DNA from: CAZWAP01 sp964632005
GTDB lineage: Bacteria; Planctomycetota; Phycisphaerae; Sedimentisphaerales; Anaerobacaceae
Assembly (NCBI GenBank): GCA_964632005.1
Contig: CAZWAP010000003.1
Location: forward strand, 1 to 64,000
Direction of reading: 5' to 3'
DNA: 64,000 nucleotides
This document shows positions 53,060 to 60,862 of this stretch, in pieces (the first letter of the stretch is position 1; every line of letters starts with the position of its first letter). The position numbers were made by a program, and so were the translations under genes. The notes beneath the pieces are model-generated. The model had not been told where the DNA came from, did no database searches, and saw only the letters and a list, made by a program, of their open reading frames with translations.

Positions 53060-53741
53060 CTGCCCTGGTGGGGCGGTCCGATTCGGCCCCGGTCTTTTGA
53101 GGCCGTGGGGTGAAAAACGGCGTGCCGGGTTCATATATTCGGCGCGGAACTGCCCCCAATGGCGCCGCTTTTGTTGAAGAATTGCTCACCGATTTTTCCG
53201 GAGGTGAGTATATGGTAGGAGCGGTTTTACGTAGCCCATAGAAATGTAGCGCATAAATATGAAATGGCTGCACTTGGGAGCTTTCCCCAAAGTCTATACC
53301 CCAGCCGGGGATTTTTTCGGTGAATCCGCCGCCGTAAGCCCTGGCTGATTTTTGTGGATAATCACACCTATTTCGGTGAGCCGCGCTGCGAGACTATCGT
53401 TGTCGGCGAGGTAAACGGCCACTGCGAGGTCGATTTTCTTGAGCTCGGTTGTGTCGTTCTGCACTGGTTACGAGATCGCCGCCGAACATCACAGCCAGCC
53501 GAGCGGGGTCGTGGCACAGGCCGACCGCAGGGCCTGCCGTGGGCGATTCAGCGGAGTTTTTTGGGGTTGCAAACGGGCCGGATTTGGGTTATAAGCCGCA
53601 TTACTTTGGGGCGCTGGTAACCAGGAAACGGTGATTTCCCGGATCGGGGCGGTCGCAGAGTTGGTGTAGAGCAGCGCTGTGCCAGATTGGTTATTTCGGG
53701 GCAGAACGTGTAGAAGCAAACGGCTGTTGCGGGAGTCAAGT
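53060..53741. other. 680-bp region before the rhamnose operon
   Basis: No convincing gene; short ORFs on both strands lack domain character. It contains a 9-codon ORF with a strong but hairpin-sequestered ribosome-binding site (53185-53241), a weak CCCC-agcc-GGGG hairpin followed by T6 (53299-53317), and the likely operon promoter (53567-53595). No regulator gene for rhamnose is present. Confidence 0.45.
53567..53595 (+). promoter_or_regulatory. Possible sigma70 promoter of the rhamnose operon
   Basis: TTGCAA (53567-53572), a 17-base spacer and TATAAG (53590-53595) lie about 145 bases before the rhaB ATG. A leader of this length leaves room for regulation, but no clear operator repeat was found. 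Confidence 0.45.
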
Positions 53742-55211
53742 ATGGCGGAAATCAAGAAGTACATCGCGGTTGATCTTGGGGCCGAGAGCGGCAGAGTAAT
53801 GCTCGGGTCAGTCTCAACCGAAAAGCTCATCCTGGAAGAGATCCATCGCTTCCGGAACGGGCCGATAGAAGAGAACGGCGCGCTGAAATGGGACATCCAG
53901 AGACTGATGAGCGAAATCAAAGAGGGCCTGCGCAAGGCGGTCAAGGCTGCTGGCACCCAGGTCTGGGGAATCGGCGTGGATAGCTGGGGTGTCGATTTCG
54001 GCCTGCTCGATGCGGATGGCAATCTCATAGAGAACCCATATCACTACCGCGACAGTCAAACCAACGGGATGGTCGAGAAGGCCTGCGAGATGATGTCCAA
54101 GCGCCAGATTTACGAGAACAGCGGCATACAGTTTATGCAGATCAACAGCCTGTACCAGCTGCTGGCGATGCGGCTGCGCAATTCGATTGCCCTGGCCAAG
54201 GCCAGGTACCTGGTTTTCATCGCGGACCTGGTAAGCTATTTTCTTTGCGGCAAGATATTCGCGGAATACACCCTTGCCAGCACGTCGCAGTTTATGGATA
54301 TGAGGACCGGTCAATGGTCGAAGGCGATAATGGAGGCGCTTTCCTTGCCGACGGAGATTTTGCCGAAGATCGTTGCACCCGGGACGGTCGTAGGGCAGTT
54401 GAGTGCGGCGGTGGGAATGGAACTGGGCTGCGGCCCCATTCCCGTTATCGCCGTTGGTTCACATGATACGGCTTCTGCGGTGGCAGCTGTGCCGGCCAGC
54501 GGGGCAAACTGGGCTTACCTTTCGTCGGGGACCTGGAGCCTGATGGGGGTTGAGGTGCCGCGGGCGGTCATAGACGACAAGACGTTCGCTTACGAGTTTA
54601 CGAACGAAGGCGGGGTAGAAAAGACGATCCGGCTGCTTAAGAACATAATGGGTCTTTGGCTGATACAGGAGTGCCGAAGGCAGTGGCAGCGTGAGGGGGC
54701 CGAGCTTACCTACGATGAAATAACGGCGATGGCCGAAGAGGCCCGGCCGTTTGCGGGCTTGCTGCGGGTTGACGATGCGATGTTCTTGGCTCCCGGCGAT
54801 ATGCCTGGGCGGGTAAATGAGTATCTGGCCCGCACCGGGCAGAAGACGACCGAGGATAAAGGGCAGGTAATAAGGATCATCTTGGAAAGCCTGGCGCTGC
54901 GGTACCGGGAGGTGGCCGAACATCTCGAGGATGCCACGGGCAGGGCTATTGAGGTGCTGCACATCGTCGGCGGCGGGATACAGAACAAGCTGCTGTGCCG
55001 GTTCACGGCCAGCGCAACGGGCAAGAAGGTGGTCACCGGGCCGATAGAGGCGACGGCAAGCGGCAATATCCTGATGCAGGCCAGGGCGACTGGCCAGATA
55101 CAGGACCTCAGCCAGGCCAGGGCGATCGTCCGCAGGTCGTTTGGATTGGAAGAGTATCAGCCGCAGGACACAGAGCTGTGGGACCGGCAATACCAAAAGA
55201 GCAAGACTTGA
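53742..55211 (+). CDS. rhaB: Rhamnulokinase (FGGY family)
   Basis: RhaB phosphorylates L-rhamnulose to L-rhamnulose-1-phosphate. The 489-residue FGGY kinase has the N-terminal phosphate loop VDLGAESGRVMLG and the RhaB-like WGIGVDSWGVDFGLLD and NPYHYRDSQTNGM. The catalytic Asp is in AVGSHDTASAVAAVP. The second half has YLSSGTWSLMGVE, FTNEGGVEKTIRLLKNIMGLWL and GGGIQNKLLCRFTA. The ATG at 53742 follows GGGAG; codons upstream in frame are not protein-like. rhaA four genes downstream confirms rhamnose as substrate. It opens the operon. Confidence 0.94.
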   Translation: MAEIKKYIAVDLGAESGRVMLGSVSTEKLILEEIHRFRNGPIEENGALKWDIQRLMSEIKEGLRKAVKAAGTQVWGIGVDSWGVDFGLLDADGNLIENPYHYRDSQTNGMVEKACEMMSKRQIYENSGIQFMQINSLYQLLAMRLRNSIALAKARYLVFIADLVSYFLCGKIFAEYTLASTSQFMDMRTGQWSKAIMEALSLPTEILPKIVAPGTVVGQLSAAVGMELGCGPIPVIAVGSHDTASAVAAVPASGANWAYLSSGTWSLMGVEVPRAVIDDKTFAYEFTNEGGVEKTIRLLKNIMGLWLIQECRRQWQREGAELTYDEITAMAEEARPFAGLLRVDDAMFLAPGDMPGRVNEYLARTGQKTTEDKGQVIRIILESLALRYREVAEHLEDATGRAIEVLHIVGGGIQNKLLCRFTASATGKKVVTGPIEATASGNILMQARATGQIQDLSQARAIVRRSFGLEEYQPQDTELWDRQYQKSKT

Positions 55212-55233
55212 ACAGTCCAGGGGGAGATGCACT

Positions 55234-56565
55234 TTGATAGACGAACTTGAGCGCAGATTGGATTGTTTCGAAGCCGTTGAGAGAAAGCGAGCCCTGGCGG
55301 CACTTTGTGAAAAGGTTCAGACCGGCCGAATCGAACTGCCCGAGCCGGGCATCGAGGTCAATATCCACTGCCACACCTTCTTTTCTTACAACACCTATGG
55401 TTATTCACCGACCAAGTTCGCCTGGCTGGCGCGGAAACGGGGGCTGGCGGTGGCGGGCGTGGTGGATTTTGATGTTCTCGATGCTCTGGAGGAATTCTAC
55501 GAGGCCTGCAGGCTGCTGGGTCTCAAGGGCTGCGTCGGGCTGGAGACCCGGGTGTACGTGCCGGAATTTGCCTCGCGGGTGATGACGTCTCCGGGCGAGC
55601 CGGGAATAACCTACCATATGGGTTCGGGATTGCCGCACAGCGCGCTGCAGGGCTGGGAGAAAGAGTTCCTGGGGGGGCTTCGCAGGACGGCCCAGCAGAG
55701 GAACCGGGAGCTGATGGGCCGGGTTAACGAATATCTTCGGCCTGTCGAGTTGGATTACGAGCGGGACGTTCTGGTCCTGACGCCGTCGGGCAATGCGACC
55801 GAGCGGCATATGTGCGTCGCCTACGCGCGAAAGGCCGCCGAGATATTCGAGAGGCCCGAGGCCCTTGCCGGGTACTGGTCGGAGAAGTTAGGCGTAGAAA
55901 TAACACCGTCGATGCTGCCGGAAAGCAGGGAACTGCTCGACACGATTCGGGCCAAGACGATGAAGCGAGGCGGCGTCGGATATGTCCAGCCGGACAAGGG
56001 CGCATTTGCCCTTATGGCGGATATGAACCGCTTCGTCGCAGCCGCTGGCGGGATACCGACACTGACCTGGTTGGACGGCACCAGCGAAGGCGAGAAGGCC
56101 ATCGAAGAGCTGCTGGAAGTAGCGATCGGCAGCGGAGTTGCCGCGATAAACGTGATCCCCGATAGAAACTACACGGTGGGAAGGAAGGATGAAAAGCTCG
56201 AGAATCTCTATCAGGTGATGGCACTGGCTGAAAAAATGGGTCTTCCTGTTGTTATGGGCACGGAGATGAACAGCCCGGGGCAGAAGTTTGTCGATGATTT
56301 CGAGGCCGAGGAGTTGAAACCGCTGGTGGGTCAGTTTCTCGACGGCGCACTGATAGTGTATGCACATTCAATGCTTCAGCGGCAGTGCGGCCTGGGCTAT
56401 TTAAGCGATTGGGCGGCGAAAAACTTCAGAACGGTGCAAGAGAAAAACGCGTTCTTCCGTGAGGTGGGCGAGTTCCTCCAGCCCGGCGCCGAAGACGGGC
56501 TGCGTGGGTTGGGTCCCCAGGCGAGTCCAGAAGAAGTGCTGGAGCTGGCAAAGCGAAGTTTATGA
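55234..56565 (+). CDS. PHP-domain metal-dependent hydrolase-like protein
   Basis: A 443-residue protein with a PHP domain: VNIHCHTFFSYNTYGYSP supplies the first metal-binding His pair. VVDFDVLDALEEFYEAC and AINVIPDRNY follow, and YAHSMLQRQ provides a late His. PHP enzymes hydrolyse phosphoesters (for example histidinol phosphate) using a trinuclear metal centre; the substrate here is unknown. A sugar phosphate of the rhamnose route is possible. The start is TTG at 55234 behind GGGGGAG, 22 bp after rhaB; no closer ATG is in frame. Confidence 0.75.
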   Translation: MIDELERRLDCFEAVERKRALAALCEKVQTGRIELPEPGIEVNIHCHTFFSYNTYGYSPTKFAWLARKRGLAVAGVVDFDVLDALEEFYEACRLLGLKGCVGLETRVYVPEFASRVMTSPGEPGITYHMGSGLPHSALQGWEKEFLGGLRRTAQQRNRELMGRVNEYLRPVELDYERDVLVLTPSGNATERHMCVAYARKAAEIFERPEALAGYWSEKLGVEITPSMLPESRELLDTIRAKTMKRGGVGYVQPDKGAFALMADMNRFVAAAGGIPTLTWLDGTSEGEKAIEELLEVAIGSGVAAINVIPDRNYTVGRKDEKLENLYQVMALAEKMGLPVVMGTEMNSPGQKFVDDFEAEELKPLVGQFLDGALIVYAHSMLQRQCGLGYLSDWAAKNFRTVQEKNAFFREVGEFLQPGAEDGLRGLGPQASPEEVLELAKRSL

Positions 56566-56606
56566 TCGGCGGCGGGAACGCCTGAGAACAGCTTAAGGAC
56601 GGGTCA

Positions 56607-58274
56607 ATGACGGTACCTCAAACTCAGTATGCGGTGCAGTTGACCGGGCCGGACCAACTGATACTGAACAAGTGCAAGGAAGTCTTCTGCCCGGGCGCGC
56701 ATCAGATTCTCTGCAAGGTCGAGGCGGTCGGGCTTTGCTTTTCGGACTTAAAGCTTCTAAAGCAGTTCTCCAGCCACGTTCGCAAGGGTGAGCTGGTCCG
56801 GGGGATTGAGCCGGAGGTTCTTGGGGAGATACCGAGCTATGTCCCCGGCGAGGCGCCGACGGTGCCGGGACACGAAGCAGTCGTCCGGATCGCACAGGTC
56901 GGTCCTGGGATGGAGAATTTTGAGCTTGGCCGGCGCTACCTTGTCCAAACGGACTACCGCTGGCTGAGAACAGCTACTTCCAACGGCGCGTTCGGCTACA
57001 ACTTCGAGGGCGCGTTGCAGGAATACGTTTTGATGGATGAGCGGGTAATCACTTCACCGCGGGGCGAGTCTATGCTCCTGCCGGCCTCGGAGGAGCTTTC
57101 CGCCTCGGCTGTGGCGCTGGTCGAGCCCTGGGCGTGCGTCGAGGATGCATACGCCTCGGCCGAGCGGGCGCAGCTAAAGCCGGGTGGGCGAATGCTGCTC
57201 GTCGCCCAGAGCGAAGTTGATCCCGCCGGCCTGGTCGGTCTCTTCGAGAATTACGGCAGACCCGGGAGCCTTACGTGGGTCTCGCAGAACCAGCCGGCCC
57301 CCGAACTGGGCGTCGAGATCGAGAGGGCCGGCAGCATAGCCGAGCTGGCAGATAGGAGCTTCGATGATGTGCTCTACTACGGCTCGGACCCACAGACCGT
57401 GGAGGACCTTTTCGGCAGGGTCGGGACCGCCGGCATACTGAACGTCGTTCAATGCGGCGGTAAGTTCGGCAGAGACATTGTCGCGGCGGTCGGCAGGGTG
57501 CACTACGGCGGGATGCGCATAATCGGGACAACAGGGTCGGACCCGGCCGATTCGATGGCCACCATCCCCGAGACGGGCGAGATCCGCCCGGGCGACAGGA
57601 TAAACGTCGTCGGCGCCGGCGGGCCGATGGGTGTGATGCACGTGATAAGAAATATATGCCAGGGCGTAGAGGGCGTCAGCGTCTTTGCCAGTGATGTTGA
57701 CGACGACAGGCTGGCAAGACTGAACAGGGTTGCCGCAGGTCTGGCTCGTAAGAATGGGGTCGGTTTCAAGACATTCAACCCCACCAAGGATGAAGTCCGG
57801 GAGAGGTTCGGCTACACGGCCATAATGGTACCGATACCGGCCCTTGTGGCAGAGGCGATTGAGGACTCGGCCGAGAGGGGATTGATAAACATCTTCGCGG
57901 GCATCCCGGCCACGGTCGACGGCCGGATCGACCTGGATGCGTATATCCAGAAGAGATTGTACTTCATCGGCACGAGCGGCTCAACGCTGGAGGATATGAA
58001 GCGGATGTTGGAGAAGGCCGAGTCGGGCAGGCTTGACCCCAACGTCAGCGTCGCAGCGGTAAGCGGTCTTGACGGAGCCGTGGAGGGGATCCGGGCTGTC
58101 GAGAACAGGCAGATAGCGGGCAAGATCGTTGTTTATCCGGCCTGCAGAGGCCTGGGGCTGGTTCGGCTGGACGAGTTGAGCGAGAAAGAGCCGCAGATCG
58201 CAGCGGAGCTGGAGGACGGGCTGTGGACGCGGGCGGCAGAGCAGGCTCTACTGGCCAAATACGCCAACCAGTAA
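56607..58274 (+). CDS. Zinc-type MDR dehydrogenase with duplicated Rossmann domain
   Basis: A 555-residue medium-chain dehydrogenase-like protein; typical members have 340-380. The catalytic GroES-like half has Cys44 (VGLCFSDLK) and GHE with His89-Glu90, the usual catalytic-zinc ligands. No four-Cys structural zinc site is seen. Two Rossmann-like segments follow: 193-312, whose glycine loop is degraded, and 330-460 with an intact VVGAGGPMG. Each ends in a similar strand (IIGTTGSD and FIGTSGST), which indicates internal duplication. In this operon it may oxidise or reduce a rhamnose-derived intermediate or lactaldehyde. Confidence 0.75.
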   Translation: MTVPQTQYAVQLTGPDQLILNKCKEVFCPGAHQILCKVEAVGLCFSDLKLLKQFSSHVRKGELVRGIEPEVLGEIPSYVPGEAPTVPGHEAVVRIAQVGPGMENFELGRRYLVQTDYRWLRTATSNGAFGYNFEGALQEYVLMDERVITSPRGESMLLPASEELSASAVALVEPWACVEDAYASAERAQLKPGGRMLLVAQSEVDPAGLVGLFENYGRPGSLTWVSQNQPAPELGVEIERAGSIAELADRSFDDVLYYGSDPQTVEDLFGRVGTAGILNVVQCGGKFGRDIVAAVGRVHYGGMRIIGTTGSDPADSMATIPETGEIRPGDRINVVGAGGPMGVMHVIRNICQGVEGVSVFASDVDDDRLARLNRVAAGLARKNGVGFKTFNPTKDEVRERFGYTAIMVPIPALVAEAIEDSAERGLINIFAGIPATVDGRIDLDAYIQKRLYFIGTSGSTLEDMKRMLEKAESGRLDPNVSVAAVSGLDGAVEGIRAVENRQIAGKIVVYPACRGLGLVRLDELSEKEPQIAAELEDGLWTRAAEQALLAKYANQ

Positions 58275-58302
58275 AACCGGGGCTTTTCAAGAGAGGAAAA
58301 AA

Positions 58303-59472
58303 ATGAAAGCCTTCGTAAACCAGATTGTCGGGGCAGTTCTTGGCCCGATCTGCGGGCTCGTTTCGGTTGCGTTTTTCGTGCACGGCTGCGGCGGAACAGC
58401 CAGATATACCTTCGACGGATTGACGATGAACATCGGGAATCTGCCCCGCCTCTCGAAGGCCAAGACGCGCTCGATCAGCCCGGAAAACTTTACGGGAGGC
58501 AAGGGCAAGGGGGCAATGGCCACAAGAGGTACCGGGGCCGACGCAGCGCGCGAACTGGGGCAAGGCTGGAAGGTCTCCCCTTCGGTCCGGATCGAGGCCG
58601 GGCAGACGTTTGTAATGGCCGACATAAAAGGGCCCGGCGTAATCCAGCATATCTGGATGACGCCCACGGGAGACAACCGGCTGAATATCCTGCGCATCTA
58701 CTGGGATGGCGAGAAAAAACCCTCCGTGGAATGTCCCGTGGGTGATTTTTTCGCATGCGGTATGGGGCAATATACGAAGGTCAACTCGCTGACGGTAACC
58801 GTCAATCCAAAGAGCGGGTTGAACTGCTACTGGCCGATGCCGTTTCGCAAGCGGTGCAAAATCACGATGACCAACATCTCCGATAAGAGCATAACGTTGT
58901 ACTACCAGATTGACTACGCGCTGACCGAGGTCCCCAGAGACGTCGGCTACCTACACGCGCAGTTCCGGCGTGTAAACCCGCTGCCTTACAAGGAAGTCTA
59001 TACGATCGTCGATGGGATCAAGGGCAAAGGCCAGTACGTGGGTACCTATATGGTATGGGGTTCCAACAGCCCCGGCTGGTGGGGGGAAGGCGAGATAAAG
59101 TTCTACATCGATGGCGACAGGAAGTTCCCCACGATATGCGGGACCGGCACGGAGGACTATTTCTGCGGCTCGTACGGCTTTTCTAACCCGAAAGGCGGTG
59201 GCTACCAGGAATTCAATACTGCCTATGCGGGGATGCCCCAGGTTATACTCTCGGAGAAACAACCGAGGTTCGGATTGTATCGCTGGCACATTATGGACCC
59301 TATCAGGTTTGAGAAGAACCTGAAAGTGACGATTCAAGCCCTTGGATGGCAGAGCGGCGGCCGGTATCTGCCCCTTCAGGACGACCTTTCTTCGGTGGCT
59401 TTTTGGTATCAAACCGAGCCGCACGTGGCTTTTCCGCCCTTGCCGGATAGGGAATCACTCAAGAACGACTGA
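58303..59472 (+). CDS. Exported GH172 (DUF2961) family glycoside hydrolase
   Basis: A 389-residue protein with an N-terminal signal (about 1-30, ending VHGCGG; the Cys may be a lipobox, although His at -2 is unusual). A DUF2961 jelly-roll domain, now GH172, follows: RGTGADAARELGQGWKVSPSV, IKGPGVIQHIWMTP, PSVECPVGDFFACGMG, and the acidic catalytic region ICGTGTEDYFCGSYGF. Characterised GH172 enzymes act on alpha-linked furanosides or arabinans by an exo mechanism. Its place in the rhamnose operon suggests that it frees sugars outside the cytoplasm; specificity is unknown. Confidence 0.87.
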   Translation: MKAFVNQIVGAVLGPICGLVSVAFFVHGCGGTARYTFDGLTMNIGNLPRLSKAKTRSISPENFTGGKGKGAMATRGTGADAARELGQGWKVSPSVRIEAGQTFVMADIKGPGVIQHIWMTPTGDNRLNILRIYWDGEKKPSVECPVGDFFACGMGQYTKVNSLTVTVNPKSGLNCYWPMPFRKRCKITMTNISDKSITLYYQIDYALTEVPRDVGYLHAQFRRVNPLPYKEVYTIVDGIKGKGQYVGTYMVWGSNSPGWWGEGEIKFYIDGDRKFPTICGTGTEDYFCGSYGFSNPKGGGYQEFNTAYAGMPQVILSEKQPRFGLYRWHIMDPIRFEKNLKVTIQALGWQSGGRYLPLQDDLSSVAFWYQTEPHVAFPPLPDRESLKND

Positions 59473-59574
59473 ACGATCGGATACGAGTTGGAAGCGCTCC
59501 CAGGGCAGTTACCCTGTGTGAGCCGGCACAATCGCTGCAGGGCGATCACTATCTTTCGTGAAAAGAAGGCGATA

Positions 59575-60843
59575 ATGAGTAACCTGGAGAGCATAAAGGG
59601 GGCTTATGAATCGGCCCGGCGGCGCTACGCCGAATTGGGCGTCGAGACCGATCTGGCAATGCGGAGGCTCAACGGGATCGCGATCTCGCTGCACTGCTGG
59701 CAGGGAGACGATGTAGGGGGCTTTGAAAAGAAAGACCAGGGCCTGGACTCCGGCGGAATAATGGCCACCGGAGCCTACCCGGGCAAGGCAAGAACGGCCG
59801 ATGAGCTGCGAGCGGACATTGAAAAGGCACTGAGCCTGATACCAGGCAAGCACCGGCTGAATCTGCATGCGATGTACGCCGAGGCCACCGGGCAAGTGGA
59901 CCGCAACGAGCTCGAGGCCGAGCACTTTGCCCGATGGATCGACTGGGCAAAGGCAAAGGGCCTGGGAATGGACTTCAACGGGACATTTTTTTCGCACCCG
60001 AAGGCCGAAAGCGGTTTTACCCTCTCCAGCGGCGACGAGGCGATACGTAAGTTCTGGGTGGAGCATGGCATCGCGTGCAGAAAAATAGGAGCAGAGATGG
60101 GCAAGGCCCTTGGCAGGGCCTGCGTGACGAACCTCTGGATCCCTGACGGCTCCAAGGATATTCCGGTGGACCGCAAAGGCCCGCGCGAACGACTGAAGAA
60201 ATCGCTGGACGAGATATTCGCCGAGAAGATGGACCGCAAGTACCTGCTCGACGCGGTCGAGAGCAAGCTGTTCGGGATCGGCTCGGAGTGCTACGTCGTC
60301 GGCTCGCACGAGTTCTACTTAGGCTATGCCGCGCAAAACGATGTCCTGGTCTGCCTGGACACGGGGCACTTTCATCCGACCGAGGTAGTCTCCGACAAGA
60401 TATCTTCCGTGCTGACATTTGTCGATCAGATACTGCTGCACGTAAGCAGGCCTGTGAGGTGGGACAGCGACCACGTGGTTATACTCTCGGACGAGCTGCT
60501 TGCGCTGGCGTGCGAGATAGTTCGAGGCGGCTATCTGGAGAGGGTGCATATCGGGCTTGACTTTTTCGACGCGAGCATTAATCGCGTCGCCGCGTGGGTC
60601 ATAGGGATGCGATGTATGATCAAAGCGCTGCTGGCGGCGCTGCTGGAGCCGACGGACCTGCTGCGAAGAGCCGAGGATAGCCAGGACTACACCACTCGTC
60701 TGGCGATGCTGGAGGAGATCAAGACGCTGCCGTTCGGGGCTGTCTGGGATTACTACTGCCTGAGAAACGACGTGCCGGCCCGGGAGGCCTGGCTCAAGGA
60801 GGTACGTGACTACGAGGAGAAAGTCACGAACCTCAGACGGTAA
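59575..60843 (+). CDS. rhaA: L-rhamnose isomerase
   Basis: RhaA interconverts L-rhamnose and L-rhamnulose. The 422-residue chain is close to E. coli RhaA in length and in long conserved stretches such as ISLHCWQGDDVGGFE, ATGAYPGKARTADELRADIEKAL, DAVESKLFGIGSECY, CLDTGHFHPTEVVSDKIS, HVSRPVRWDSDHVV and VHIGLDFFDASINRVAAWVIG. The metal-binding Glu, Asp and His residues lie in these blocks. The ATG at 59575 follows AAGG. It is 102 bp after the GH172 gene and 19 bp before the permease gene. Confidence 0.97.
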   Translation: MSNLESIKGAYESARRRYAELGVETDLAMRRLNGIAISLHCWQGDDVGGFEKKDQGLDSGGIMATGAYPGKARTADELRADIEKALSLIPGKHRLNLHAMYAEATGQVDRNELEAEHFARWIDWAKAKGLGMDFNGTFFSHPKAESGFTLSSGDEAIRKFWVEHGIACRKIGAEMGKALGRACVTNLWIPDGSKDIPVDRKGPRERLKKSLDEIFAEKMDRKYLLDAVESKLFGIGSECYVVGSHEFYLGYAAQNDVLVCLDTGHFHPTEVVSDKISSVLTFVDQILLHVSRPVRWDSDHVVILSDELLALACEIVRGGYLERVHIGLDFFDASINRVAAWVIGMRCMIKALLAALLEPTDLLRRAEDSQDYTTRLAMLEEIKTLPFGAVWDYYCLRNDVPAREAWLKEVRDYEEKVTNLRR

Positions 60844-60862
60844 GCCTTCGCAAGGGAAGACT

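Noticed and set aside
53299..53317. CCCC-agcc-GGGG hairpin followed by T6 as the panB terminator
   Set aside because: A 4-bp stem 240 bases past the stop is too weak and too distant to call with confidence.
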